Shown here piece by piece: positions 40,402 through 48,201 of a stretch of 64,000 nucleotides of DNA (its first letter is position 1; each line of letters begins with the position of its first letter). The notes beneath the pieces are model-generated. The model was not told where the DNA came from. It ran no database searches and saw only the letters and a list, made by a program, of their open reading frames with translations. Origin of the DNA: Paenibacillus terricola (GTDB taxonomy: Bacteria > Bacillota > Bacilli > Paenibacillales > Paenibacillaceae); assembly GCF_014779765.1 (NCBI RefSeq), contig NZ_JACXZA010000002.1, positions 1 to 64,000 on the forward strand, given 5' to 3'. The translations under genes and the position numbers were made by a program.

Positions 40402-40437
40402 TGATCGAAGGATGATTTCGCAAGAGGGGTTGTTTCT

Positions 40438-41175
40438 ATGAAAAAAAGTAAAATCATCATTCCGCATGAACACGGCGGATGGGCGATGATCAGTGTGCCG
40501 TTCGTATTCGGAATGGTTGCAGGAGAGACGCGGTGGATGCATGCGCTGCTATTTCTGGCATGGCTGTTTATTTACCTATCTTCGTATCCGCTGCTGCAGT
40601 CGATGAAGAAGCATGCGGATCGGAGCCGATTGTATCGCTGGGGTGTAGGATATGGTTCATTCGCATTGGCATGTCTTGCCGCACCGGTCATTGACACGCC
40701 GTCGCTTATTTACTTCAGCGCGCCGCTTCTTCTGCTGCTTGTCGTCAATATATGGCATGCGAAACACCGGTCGGAGCGGGCGATCATCAATGATATGTGT
40801 GCCATCGTTACTTTCTCGCTGGGTGCTGCGGCAGCGTATCGGCTAGGCGGAGGCGGTTGGGATTGGCTTATGGCTGAGCTGGTGCTGTTCAATTTCTTAT
40901 ACTTTATGGGCAGCGTTTTTTTCGTGAAGTCGGTGTTCCGTGAACGGACGAATAAGCGTTGGATCGCTTATGCGCGCATTTACCACACGGCAGCACCGTT
41001 CATCCCGATTGTAGTTGGTTTTCCGTATGTGGCTGCAGCCTTCCTATTCTCGTCCGTTCGTACCTTTATGTTCGCGGGTAAACAAATGCGGCCGATGAAG
41101 GTAGGCATTATCGAAATTGTCGGATCGGTGCTATTCGCGATTCTGTCAGTTATTACGATCCAAATGTATGTATGA
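40438..41175 (+). CDS. ywiC: YwiC-like membrane protein
   Basis: A 245-residue membrane protein with about seven or eight helices. The N-terminal IIPHEHGGWAMISVPFVFGM is the YwiC family signature. In Bacillus subtilis ywiC lies in the narK-fnr-ywiC-narGHJI neighbourhood, so the context is conserved; the molecular function is unknown. The ribosome site is AGAGGGG. A Fnr-type promoter is directly upstream. Confidence 0.92.
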   Translation: MKKSKIIIPHEHGGWAMISVPFVFGMVAGETRWMHALLFLAWLFIYLSSYPLLQSMKKHADRSRLYRWGVGYGSFALACLAAPVIDTPSLIYFSAPLLLLLVVNIWHAKHRSERAIINDMCAIVTFSLGAAAAYRLGGGGWDWLMAELVLFNFLYFMGSVFFVKSVFRERTNKRWIAYARIYHTAAPFIPIVVGFPYVAAAFLFSSVRTFMFAGKQMRPMKVGIIEIVGSVLFAILSVITIQMYV

Positions 41176-41187
41176 GCCGAAGCACAA

Positions 41188-41221
41188 GAGACCCCCTTAA
41201 TGAAAGCATTAGGGGGGTCTC
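41188..41221. terminator. Terminator after ywiC
   Basis: A 15-bp stem gagacccccttaatg / cattaggggggtctc with loop aaag; little T tract follows. Confidence 0.75.
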
Positions 41222-41270
41222 ACTTATTAATATAGGTTGGTTGAGCGCGTGCTCGCCGAACTATGTTACG

Positions 41271-41540
41271 TTAGGGTTCGTTCGCAGAGGGTTTTGTCCA
41301 TTCCTCAAGCATCCGAAGAATACGGAACGCATCTTCATTCGTCTCGCCGCACGTATATTCAGCCGCCTCGAATCCGCCGCATACAGCTGGACGCTCCGGC
41401 TTGCCGAACAGTTTGCATTTATTGTCCGCCGTTAGCTGAACACAAGGCACGCCAGCTGGTTTGCCGCTTGGCATACCGGGAATAGGTGAACTAATCGTAA
41501 TGGCAATGCAGCAAGCAGCACATCCGACACGGCACTCCAT
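41271..41540 (-). CDS. YkgJ-type cysteine cluster protein
   Basis: An 89-residue protein with the pattern MECRVGCAACC (C-x3-C-x2-CC) at its start and later CKLFGKPERPAVCGGF. This is the layout of the YkgJ/UPF0153 zinc- or iron-binding family. The start at 41540 is chosen because AGGTGA lies eight bases upstream; a longer form starting at 41558 would cover that site. Function unknown. Confidence 0.85.
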   Translation of the reverse strand: MECRVGCAACCIAITISSPIPGMPSGKPAGVPCVQLTADNKCKLFGKPERPAVCGGFEAAEYTCGETNEDAFRILRMLEEWTKPSANEP

Positions 41541-41564
41541 TAGCGATTCACCTCCCATAGAAAT

Positions 41565-41594
41565 AAAAAAAGTTCCAGCTCATGCGCTGGAACC
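41565..41594 (-). terminator. Terminator of tRNA-Leu copy 2
   Basis: Minus-strand stem ggttccagc / gctggaact around gcatga, then a run of seven T. Confidence 0.88.
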
Positions 41595-41603
41595 TCTTAT
41601 AGA

Positions 41604-41690
41604 TGGTGCGGTCAAGAGGACTCGAACCTCCACGGTATTGCTACCACTGGCACCTGAAGCCAGCGCGTCTGCCAATTCCGCCATGACCGC
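41604..41690 (-). tRNA. tRNA-Leu (anticodon CAG), copy 2
   Basis: An 87-nt class II tRNA with encoded CCA. It differs from the gene at 25730-25816 by one base in the variable arm (cacggtattg versus cacgatattg on the plus strand). Both have their own promoter and terminator. Confidence 0.96.
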
Positions 41691-41710
41691 ACAATGAACT
41701 TGCGAAAGTT

Positions 41711-41740
41711 AATATAGCATGTCCGTTAAACGTAAGTCAA
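41711..41740 (-). promoter_or_regulatory. Promoter of tRNA-Leu copy 2
   Basis: Minus-strand TTGACT (41735-41740) and TATATT (41711-41716), 18 bp apart, as in the first copy. Confidence 0.75.
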
Positions 41741-41882
41741 CGATATTAAGAAAGTTTAAATTTTCAGACAGTGCAGACGAAGGTGGGGATAGCCTGTATT
41801 TACAGCATGCGACCGGTACATATTTCTCGGTAAAGCCACACACAATGAACATACTTTGAGACAGAAGGCGGTGCCTGAAGAA

Positions 41883-42797
41883 ATGAGATATCGCAATCCA
41901 TTGCTGGATGATAAGACGAACCTGAATACACGCCATCGACGTTCACGAACGCGGCGAATGCTGCGCATTGCTGCTGCAACGGTCGGTACCTTCATGCTGA
42001 TAGCGTTCGCTCCGGCGCCTAACCTTACGACCTACAGAACAACGGCCACGCCTGTACAATCTAACTCAGTCTTGCCTGCAGCGAGCGAATCGAAGGCCGC
42101 TTCGAAACGTATCGCCATTGTCATCGATGATTTCGGCAATGGAATGACGGGAACAGCCGAAATGATGAAGCTTCCTTTTCCGTTTACGATAGCGGTGATG
42201 CCATTCATGCCAACAACGAAGTCGGATGCGGAGACGGCGCATAAGCTTGGCCATGACGTTATCGTGCATATGCCGATGGAGCCGAACAAAGGGAAGAAGG
42301 AATGGCTTGGCCCTGGCGCCTTGACGACCGATCTGCCAGACAGTGAAATTCGGAAGCGGGTAGAAGCTGCGATCGATAATGTTCCTTTTGCGGTCGGGAT
42401 GAACAATCATATGGGCTCCAAAGTAACGGCGGATGAACGTGTGATGCGCATTGTTCTGCAGGTGTGCAAGGAGCACGGGTTGTTCTTTCTCGACAGCCGT
42501 ACGACGTTCAAGACCGTTATTCCTAAGGTAGCTGCCGAACTGAACGTACCGCTCGTGTCTAACGATGTGTTCTTGGACGATGTTTATTCCGTTGCACATA
42601 TTTCCAAGCAAATCGGTATCCTGCGCAAGCATCTGGAAGAGCATGAGAAATGCGTAGCGATTGGACACGTTGGACCATCGGGCAAGAAGACAGCAGCTGT
42701 GCTGCTGTCCTCAACGCCTTCACTCCGCGAGAATGGGGTCATCGTCAAGGTTTCCGAGCTTGTTCGGAGGACCGGCGATCAGCAGATACTGCCTTAA
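41883..42797 (+). CDS. Divergent polysaccharide deacetylase (YibQ-like)
   Basis: A 304-residue exported or membrane-anchored protein. A basic N-terminus and hydrophobic segment (LRIAAATVGTFMLIAFAP) lead into a divergent CE4-like domain, recognised from IAIVIDDFGNGM, FPFTIAVMPFMP, VIVHMPMEPN, GMNNHMGSKVT and FLDSRTT. These are the YibQ/DUF610 motifs, probably acting on cell-wall glycans. ATG 41883 is preferred over TTG 41856. The 3' end overlaps the convergent amidase gene by 78 bp. Confidence 0.88.
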   Translation: MRYRNPLLDDKTNLNTRHRRSRTRRMLRIAAATVGTFMLIAFAPAPNLTTYRTTATPVQSNSVLPAASESKAASKRIAIVIDDFGNGMTGTAEMMKLPFPFTIAVMPFMPTTKSDAETAHKLGHDVIVHMPMEPNKGKKEWLGPGALTTDLPDSEIRKRVEAAIDNVPFAVGMNNHMGSKVTADERVMRIVLQVCKEHGLFFLDSRTTFKTVIPKVAAELNVPLVSNDVFLDDVYSVAHISKQIGILRKHLEEHEKCVAIGHVGPSGKKTAAVLLSSTPSLRENGVIVKVSELVRRTGDQQILP

Positions 42798-43580
42798 ACC
42801 GGCAGCAATCGTTACGGCAAGCTTCGTCTGCGCATTCCGATTCGTCAGCATGCTTCGATCTGCGGCGTTCGACAGAAAGCCCATCTCGACGATAACGGCA
42901 GGCTGTTTGACCGATCGCAGCAGATAGTAAGGATCGCCTTGTCTAGGCAGAGCATTCGTTCGTTGAAGCTGATTGAGAGCGTCCTGTATGCAGAAAGCAA
43001 GCAGGGCGCTTTCGCCGTTTGTCTGGTGAAGGACAAGCGGGCCGCGCTTGGAGCTGGACTTGGCTGCGTTCACATGCAGACTGACGAACAGCGTCGTATC
43101 GATCTCGTCCGACAATCCTTTGCGCTGAGACAGATCCCGGCGATGGCGAGAACGGGTCACATGCCATCGATTGTCTTCGCTAAGCGCATAATCGCCCGTT
43201 CGATTCAACACTGCAGTAATGCCTTGGCTGCGTAATAACAAATAAAGCTTCTGAGCAACAGCCAGATTGATATCCTTCTCCAAAATTTGGCCGCTGCTCG
43301 TTCCGCCATCGATTCCGCCATGTCCCGCATCGATTAGTACGACAGCAGAAGGGAGTGCTCGTTTGTATCGCGGTGGAGCATCGGTACGCGTACTTGCTTG
43401 TTCCTCCGCAGCATGGCCAGTCAATCGTTCGGGCGTCTCATCATTATAATGTTGACTAGCATCTGCATCAGCTGATGGTGTGCTGCCAACGAGCAGCCAG
43501 CCCAGAACAGCGCAAGAAAGGCAGACGATGGCGATTCTCCGCACCGTTATTTGAGGGATACGATGTCTATAGTGTCTCAT
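42720..43580 (-). CDS. N-acetylmuramoyl-L-alanine amidase (Amidase_3)
   Basis: A 286-residue exported zinc amidase that cuts between MurNAc and L-Ala in peptidoglycan. A signal-anchor (IAIVCLSCAVLGWLLVGST) precedes the catalytic domain, with VVLIDAGHGGIDGG (zinc His), KDINLAVAQKL (Glu), FVSLHVNAA (zinc His) and VIVEMGFLSN (catalytic Glu). The ATG at 43580 is chosen because GGAAGGAG lies seven bases upstream. A CwlD-like role in spore cortex is possible from size and layout (inference). Confidence 0.92.
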   Translation of the reverse strand: MRHYRHRIPQITVRRIAIVCLSCAVLGWLLVGSTPSADADASQHYNDETPERLTGHAAEEQASTRTDAPPRYKRALPSAVVLIDAGHGGIDGGTSSGQILEKDINLAVAQKLYLLLRSQGITAVLNRTGDYALSEDNRWHVTRSRHRRDLSQRKGLSDEIDTTLFVSLHVNAAKSSSKRGPLVLHQTNGESALLAFCIQDALNQLQRTNALPRQGDPYYLLRSVKQPAVIVEMGFLSNAADRSMLTNRNAQTKLAVTIAAGLRQYLLIAGPPNKLGNLDDDPILAE

Positions 43581-43720
43581 TAAGGGACTCCTTCCTGCAT
43601 GAACCATCATACTGTTAGCGTGGCTCATCAGAAGGAAAGTCATTCATGATTATAGATGCTTGCAGCGGGGCACAATTAGAATGTCAGCAATCGCAAACTG
43701 ATGAGGGAGAGGGAACGGAC

Positions 43721-43975
43721 ATGGCAGATAAACGCGATGAGTTCTTCAAATTTGTAGGAAAACAGCTTGTCACCTATGTCGGTCAGCCAGCAGAGGAGCG
43801 TCAGCAGCGCCGTCAGCTTCGACAAGAAGCGAAGGCCATGCGGGAGCCATGGATGACACGCTGGTTCGGTATAGCACCGCTATCGATTATGTTCTGGATG
43901 AACGGATGGAAGAAACGTCATTCCGAACAGAAACGCGGGCATGGTGCCCATTCCGAGGCGCATCCTCAACGATAG
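43721..43975 (+). CDS. yqzE: YqzE family protein
   Basis: An 84-residue basic protein. MADKRDEFFKFVGKQLVTY and the later FGIAPLSIMFWMNGWKKR match the YqzE family found next to competence genes in Bacillus; function unknown. One hydrophobic stretch may contact the membrane. ATG 43721 has GAGGGAGAGGG upstream. The 3' end overlaps the convergent gene by ten bases. Confidence 0.85.
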   Translation: MADKRDEFFKFVGKQLVTYVGQPAEERQQRRQLRQEAKAMREPWMTRWFGIAPLSIMFWMNGWKKRHSEQKRGHGAHSEAHPQR

Positions 43976-44940
43976 AAGCTGCCCATCGGAGACAGATCAG
44001 ATAAATTAATGTAACGAAGCTCGCTGCTGCGCCCGGTTCCCTCAGGATCGGGCTCTTCGAGCGCCAAATATAAGGCGTTGTTCGACCATTGCTGGTATCC
44101 GACAACCCCCCAGACGAAGGTGGCCGTTTGATTATACAGCTCAGCCACATAACGGATTGGCGTATTCGCTTCGAGCGGCTTTGTTAGCTGTTCGACATAT
44201 TTAACCTTCATTCCCGTATTCGTCAGCCATGGCAGCTCCGCATAGATGTCAAAGGAAGTCCCGTAGTGATTGCGATATACTTTGGACCGAAGGCCGGCAG
44301 AGGTTGGAAATGCATGCGCTGCGGTTTTCCCAGCGGTGACAACAGCCTTGCTCCAAGATGAATCGGTCGTTGGCAAAATATCGCCGGAAGCTGCGTCTGC
44401 GTACAGCACCTCCTGATCCGCCGTTACAATTCTCCAGACCGCGAGCACACCGCTCACGTATAGCCTCTCGGCACGGAACGATGGTTGTCCATTGTTCGTG
44501 CTGTCCTTCGATATAACGCCTTGCTGCAGCAGCGTTTGCTTCAGCGTATCAGAATCGAATAACGGCCGCTTGCCGGCACCGTATTCGCCAAGCATGAATC
44601 CTCCGCTTTCCGTTGCGTGAACAATCATGTAACCCACTTTGTTACCGCCTGCTGAAATCGATACGTACCACGAATGGGTACCTGGGCCAAGGGGTTCGAC
44701 CGTAAAATCTGCACCAGACCAAGAGGCGAACGGCTTCTGTTTGGCGAGCTCGTCCATCCATGTCTGGATTTGATCGGCTAGACGCTTCTTTTCTTCCGCT
44801 GTTTGAGGCTTAACCTGCTGCGATGATTGAACAGGGGAAGTCTGCTGATCAGCCGAGGCGCTTGCGATGCTTGCCGTGCTTTGCAGCAGAGCAGCGCATG
44901 CCACGATAACGAACAGCTTCTTCGTATGACGAAACCGCAT
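43966..44940 (-). CDS. Secreted hypothetical protein
   Basis: A 324-residue exported protein. The signal peptide runs MRFRHTKKLFVIVACAALLQ to a likely cleavage at ASIASASA (about residue 30), followed by a Gln/Ser-rich linker and a folded domain rich in Trp and Tyr. It contains no cysteine after the signal peptide. I recognise no family; the repeated pattern of short beta strands suggests a PepSY- or NTF2-like surface domain only weakly. AAAGGCGGAG precedes the ATG. The gap 44941-45104 holds nothing clear. Confidence 0.65.
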   Translation of the reverse strand: MRFRHTKKLFVIVACAALLQSTASIASASADQQTSPVQSSQQVKPQTAEEKKRLADQIQTWMDELAKQKPFASWSGADFTVEPLGPGTHSWYVSISAGGNKVGYMIVHATESGGFMLGEYGAGKRPLFDSDTLKQTLLQQGVISKDSTNNGQPSFRAERLYVSGVLAVWRIVTADQEVLYADAASGDILPTTDSSWSKAVVTAGKTAAHAFPTSAGLRSKVYRNHYGTSFDIYAELPWLTNTGMKVKYVEQLTKPLEANTPIRYVAELYNQTATFVWGVVGYQQWSNNALYLALEEPDPEGTGRSSELRYINLSDLSPMGSFYR

Positions 44941-45104
44941 AATATCTCCGCCTTTCGCTTCATATGAAGCCGCTTACGTTCCTCTTCATTGTAGTGGACA
45001 AGCTTCCGAGAACGCTGTTGGAAGCTGTCGCGCGGTCGTAAGCGGCGTTGGTTCTATTTTTGCCGTAAAGCTGCGAAACCCGTCATTGCTTGTGTGAATG
45101 CTGC

Positions 45105-46070
45105 TTAATCGATACCAGCCAGATGAAAAATGCCGCAGTTGATGGCGGTAGCTGTCACACGTGGCTCATACTGCCATCGAATTTCGGCTTGTCGTTTCTC
45201 ATACTGTTCCGTGATCGCAGGTATATTCTCGACAATCGCGGCAGCGATAAGGGGTTCATAATAGTTGCGAATTCGCGCCAATTCCTCATCCAGACGTTCA
45301 CGGGCTTGCGCTGCCCAGCTGTAATCCTGATTCTTGAGCTTGCGCTCGATCGTCTGTTCGATCGTCGATAACGCCTTGCCTAGCGATAAGCCATTCTTCG
45401 TAATGTGGACGTTCGGCGGCAACTTCGGCGTCATCTTCAGATCCAGCAGCCGATCGTGAAATCGCTCCACGCATTGTCCGGATGCTAAGGATACACCGAA
45501 GGAATACAGCTCCTCCCGTTTGCGATCGCTGGCGAATTCTACTTTCATATTGACGCCCAGCCATGCTGTATAAGGCGTAGAGTCGTAAGGCAGCAGATGT
45601 TTGCGTTCGGGTTCTTGAAACAAATAGACGTAGCTGCCGCCAGCTTGGCTGGCGTCGAACAGCTGATCCAGTCTGCGTGAGCCAAAATGAAGCTCTTCCC
45701 TTGGCATACGAATCGCATTAACCTCGCCGTGAACGAACCCGAAGGAGCGGGCGAGAGCTGCCTCGGCTGCTGAAGAAAGCGGGTCATCTGAATTCGGCTT
45801 TGGTTGTTGCTGCTGCGCTTGCTTCTGAGCTTCAGCCGCTGCTTCCGCTGCATCGAATTTAGTTCGGTCAGTTACGAGCAGCATCGACATGGTTTCCGGC
45901 TCGGCTCCAGTACGATCAACGAAGCTCCAATAATATGGACGATTCGTCAGTGCGCGGTCTGCTGCTGGCGACAGCTTCACTTTGAAATGAGCGGGCGATT
46001 TCTCCAGTACGGTGCAGTCCATCGCATCGAGAAACCGTTGTACATACCGGTGCACTTGGCGTTCATTCAT
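45105..46070 (-). CDS. yqhG: YqhG family protein
   Basis: A 321-residue soluble protein of the YqhG family (Bacillus sporulators), of unknown function. The N-terminus VHRYVQRFLDAMDCTVLEKS and the Ala/Gln-rich loop near residue 80 (AAEAQKQAQQQQPKP) are visible. The ATG overlaps the stop of the helicase gene by four bases, so the pair is translationally coupled, as yqhH-yqhG is in Bacillus. Confidence 0.88.
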   Translation of the reverse strand: MNERQVHRYVQRFLDAMDCTVLEKSPAHFKVKLSPAADRALTNRPYYWSFVDRTGAEPETMSMLLVTDRTKFDAAEAAAEAQKQAQQQQPKPNSDDPLSSAAEAALARSFGFVHGEVNAIRMPREELHFGSRRLDQLFDASQAGGSYVYLFQEPERKHLLPYDSTPYTAWLGVNMKVEFASDRKREELYSFGVSLASGQCVERFHDRLLDLKMTPKLPPNVHITKNGLSLGKALSTIEQTIERKLKNQDYSWAAQARERLDEELARIRNYYEPLIAAAIVENIPAITEQYEKRQAEIRWQYEPRVTATAINCGIFHLAGID

Positions 46071-47887
46071 TGGCTAGCCTCCATCGAGATTGTCTGGCCG
46101 ACGGCATCGAGCAAGTTGCCCAGCGCGTCTTCCTCTTCGAGCGTGCTGTCCGATTGTACCTCTGTGCGAATGCGGTTAAGCGAATCGCCAAGGCCGCTTA
46201 TTCGGCGCTGCAGCTCGCTGCTGTCGCCAGCTTCGGCGACCAATCGGGCGATCTGCTGCTCGATTGTAAGCTCCTGCTTCTCGAAACGTTCGAGAATATG
46301 ATCGAGTTCGCCAATGACAAGCTCGAACAGGTTGATTTTCTCATGCAGCAGAGAAACGATATGCTCTTCAATCGTACCGAGCGTACACAGGTTGTAGATT
46401 CGTACATCATGCTGCTGTCCGAGCCGATGCACACGGCCGATCCGCTGCTCGACGCGCATCGGATTCCAAGGCAGATCGAAGTTAATCATATGGTGGCAGA
46501 ACTGCAGATTGATGCCTTCACCGCCGGCTTCCGTTGCGATGAGCACCTGCGCGCGTCCGCGGAACAGATCCATCATCCAATCCTTCTTGCCGCGGTTCAT
46601 GCCGCCCCGATAAGGAACTGCATAGAGACCGTTATCACGGAAATAGTTGAGCAAATACTCTTGGGTCGCACGGTATTCCGTGAAGATGATGACCTTGTCA
46701 TCAATCTCTCGAATAAGCTCCATTGCTTTCTCGGCTTTCGTATTCGAGGTGATGGCTCGGATGTTCTCGACAAGACCCCATATTTTGGCGCGAAGAGGTG
46801 AATCCTCAGCAGTTTTCTTGAAGAGATTTACGAGTGTTACGAAGACGGCATCACGACTGGAACATACTTCCCGCTGCAGCGTAACGAGCGACAGCATGCT
46901 GGCCATGTCGGCGATTGTCTCGACGACTCGTTCCTTTACGAAGGCGGTGACGCCGTCGTACAGTGCCTTCTCCTCAGGCGATAGCGCGAGAGGGATGTTG
47001 CGAACGATCCGTTTCGTAAAATGGATGCCGCCATCGCCGCGACGATTACGGATCATGACTCCTGACAGTGCTTCTTGAAGCTGGTCCTCATTCTTCGGCA
47101 GACGTTTGTCGACGACGAAATTCGCTGCGAATTCGCTCTGACCGCCAAGTTGGCCGGGTTTGAGCAGTGTAATGAGGTTGTACAGCTCGTCCAGATCATT
47201 CTGCACCGGCGTTGCGGTGAGGAGCAGGCAATATTTTTTACTCATCTGATTAACGAATTGGTAGTTCGTTGTTTTCTTATTCTTCAGCTTGTGCGCCTCA
47301 TCGATAATGAGCATGTCGTAATCTTGAGCAAGCAGCTTCTCGCGATGCGGTTCCCGCTTGGCGGTATCCATGGATGCGACGACGACGTCGTACTGCCATG
47401 TATGCTCCTTCTTCTGCGCGACTGCGGAGATACCGAACTTCTGGTTCAGCTCTCGCACCCATTGCAGCACAAGCGATGCGGGAACGAGAATAAGCGCTCG
47501 CTTCACAAGACCGCGGACCATATATTCTTTGAGCACAAGACCAGCCTCAATCGTTTTGCCAAGTCCGACTTCGTCAGCTAGAATAGCCCGGCCGCCCATC
47601 TCGTGCAGAACTTTGCTGGCCGTTGATAGTTGATGGGGCATCGGTTCAAGTGTAGGCAGACAGCGCAGACATCGGAGTTCGTCAAAGCTTGTGACCTGTT
47701 TCGCTTGCTCAGCCTCTACCGCCAATTGATAGAGCTGCCAGTTATCCCATGGGCCGTTGCGGTTCAATCTGGCTTGCAGCTCGTCGAACCAGGACCGGTC
47801 AAACTGCCATTCTACGAGCGGATGCAGCTTGCCTCTCGCGGCTGGTTCGGAGCGTGACGGATTCGTCGGTTGGTTCGGTTGCAGCAT
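46067..47887 (-). CDS. yqhH: SNF2-type DEAD/DEAH helicase (YqhH)
   Basis: A 606-residue ATP-dependent SNF2-family translocase. Motif I is DEVGLGKTIEAG, motif II IDEAHKLKN, motif III LLTATPVQND, motif V EAGGEGINLQF and motif VI QRIGRVHRLGQ. The ATG at 47887 is chosen because GGAAGGGAG lies seven bases upstream; an in-frame ATG at 47974 has no such site. The DNA substrate and role are unknown; it forms a two-gene operon with yqhG. Confidence 0.93.
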   Translation of the reverse strand: MLQPNQPTNPSRSEPAARGKLHPLVEWQFDRSWFDELQARLNRNGPWDNWQLYQLAVEAEQAKQVTSFDELRCLRCLPTLEPMPHQLSTASKVLHEMGGRAILADEVGLGKTIEAGLVLKEYMVRGLVKRALILVPASLVLQWVRELNQKFGISAVAQKKEHTWQYDVVVASMDTAKREPHREKLLAQDYDMLIIDEAHKLKNKKTTNYQFVNQMSKKYCLLLTATPVQNDLDELYNLITLLKPGQLGGQSEFAANFVVDKRLPKNEDQLQEALSGVMIRNRRGDGGIHFTKRIVRNIPLALSPEEKALYDGVTAFVKERVVETIADMASMLSLVTLQREVCSSRDAVFVTLVNLFKKTAEDSPLRAKIWGLVENIRAITSNTKAEKAMELIREIDDKVIIFTEYRATQEYLLNYFRDNGLYAVPYRGGMNRGKKDWMMDLFRGRAQVLIATEAGGEGINLQFCHHMINFDLPWNPMRVEQRIGRVHRLGQQHDVRIYNLCTLGTIEEHIVSLLHEKINLFELVIGELDHILERFEKQELTIEQQIARLVAEAGDSSELQRRISGLGDSLNRIRTEVQSDSTLEEEDALGNLLDAVGQTISMEASQ

Positions 47888-48085
47888 AGATGAGCTCCCT
47901 TCCTGCCACGTTGTGGGTGTGATTGCTCTAGTATGGCCTTGCTTGCGGCAATTCATAAGAGGGTGGAATGTCAAGGTGAGATATCTTATGAAATATCGAC
48001 ATTGGACGAGCTTGTTAGAGCAAAATGTAGAAAGCTTGCGAAAATATATGGAGAATCGGTAAAATCAGCTTGTACGCGCCATGTG

Positions 48086-48134
48086 TATCTATATTTAGTA
48101 TAGTATAATGATGATCAGACACAATATATGGTAT
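48086..48134 (+). promoter_or_regulatory. NrdR-like box pair flanking the nrdJ promoter
   Basis: Two 16-bp sites, TATCTATATTTAGTAT (48086-48101) and ACACAATATATGGTAT (48119-48134), lie 33 bp apart start to start with a TATAAT (48104-48109) between them. They resemble the NrdR consensus ACACWATATATWGTGT, with two or more mismatches each. The rest of the 47888-48201 gap shows no other clear feature. Confidence 0.65.
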
Positions 48135-48201
48135 CGACTTCATGCAATATAGCTAATTCATATGGGTAGAGGAACACGAAATCGGGGAGGATGCGAGGCG
48201 G

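Noticed and set aside
41856..41882. Earlier TTG start for the YibQ-like gene
   Set aside because: The extension adds nine residues without better ribosome-site spacing; ATG 41883 is preferred, though the difference is minor.
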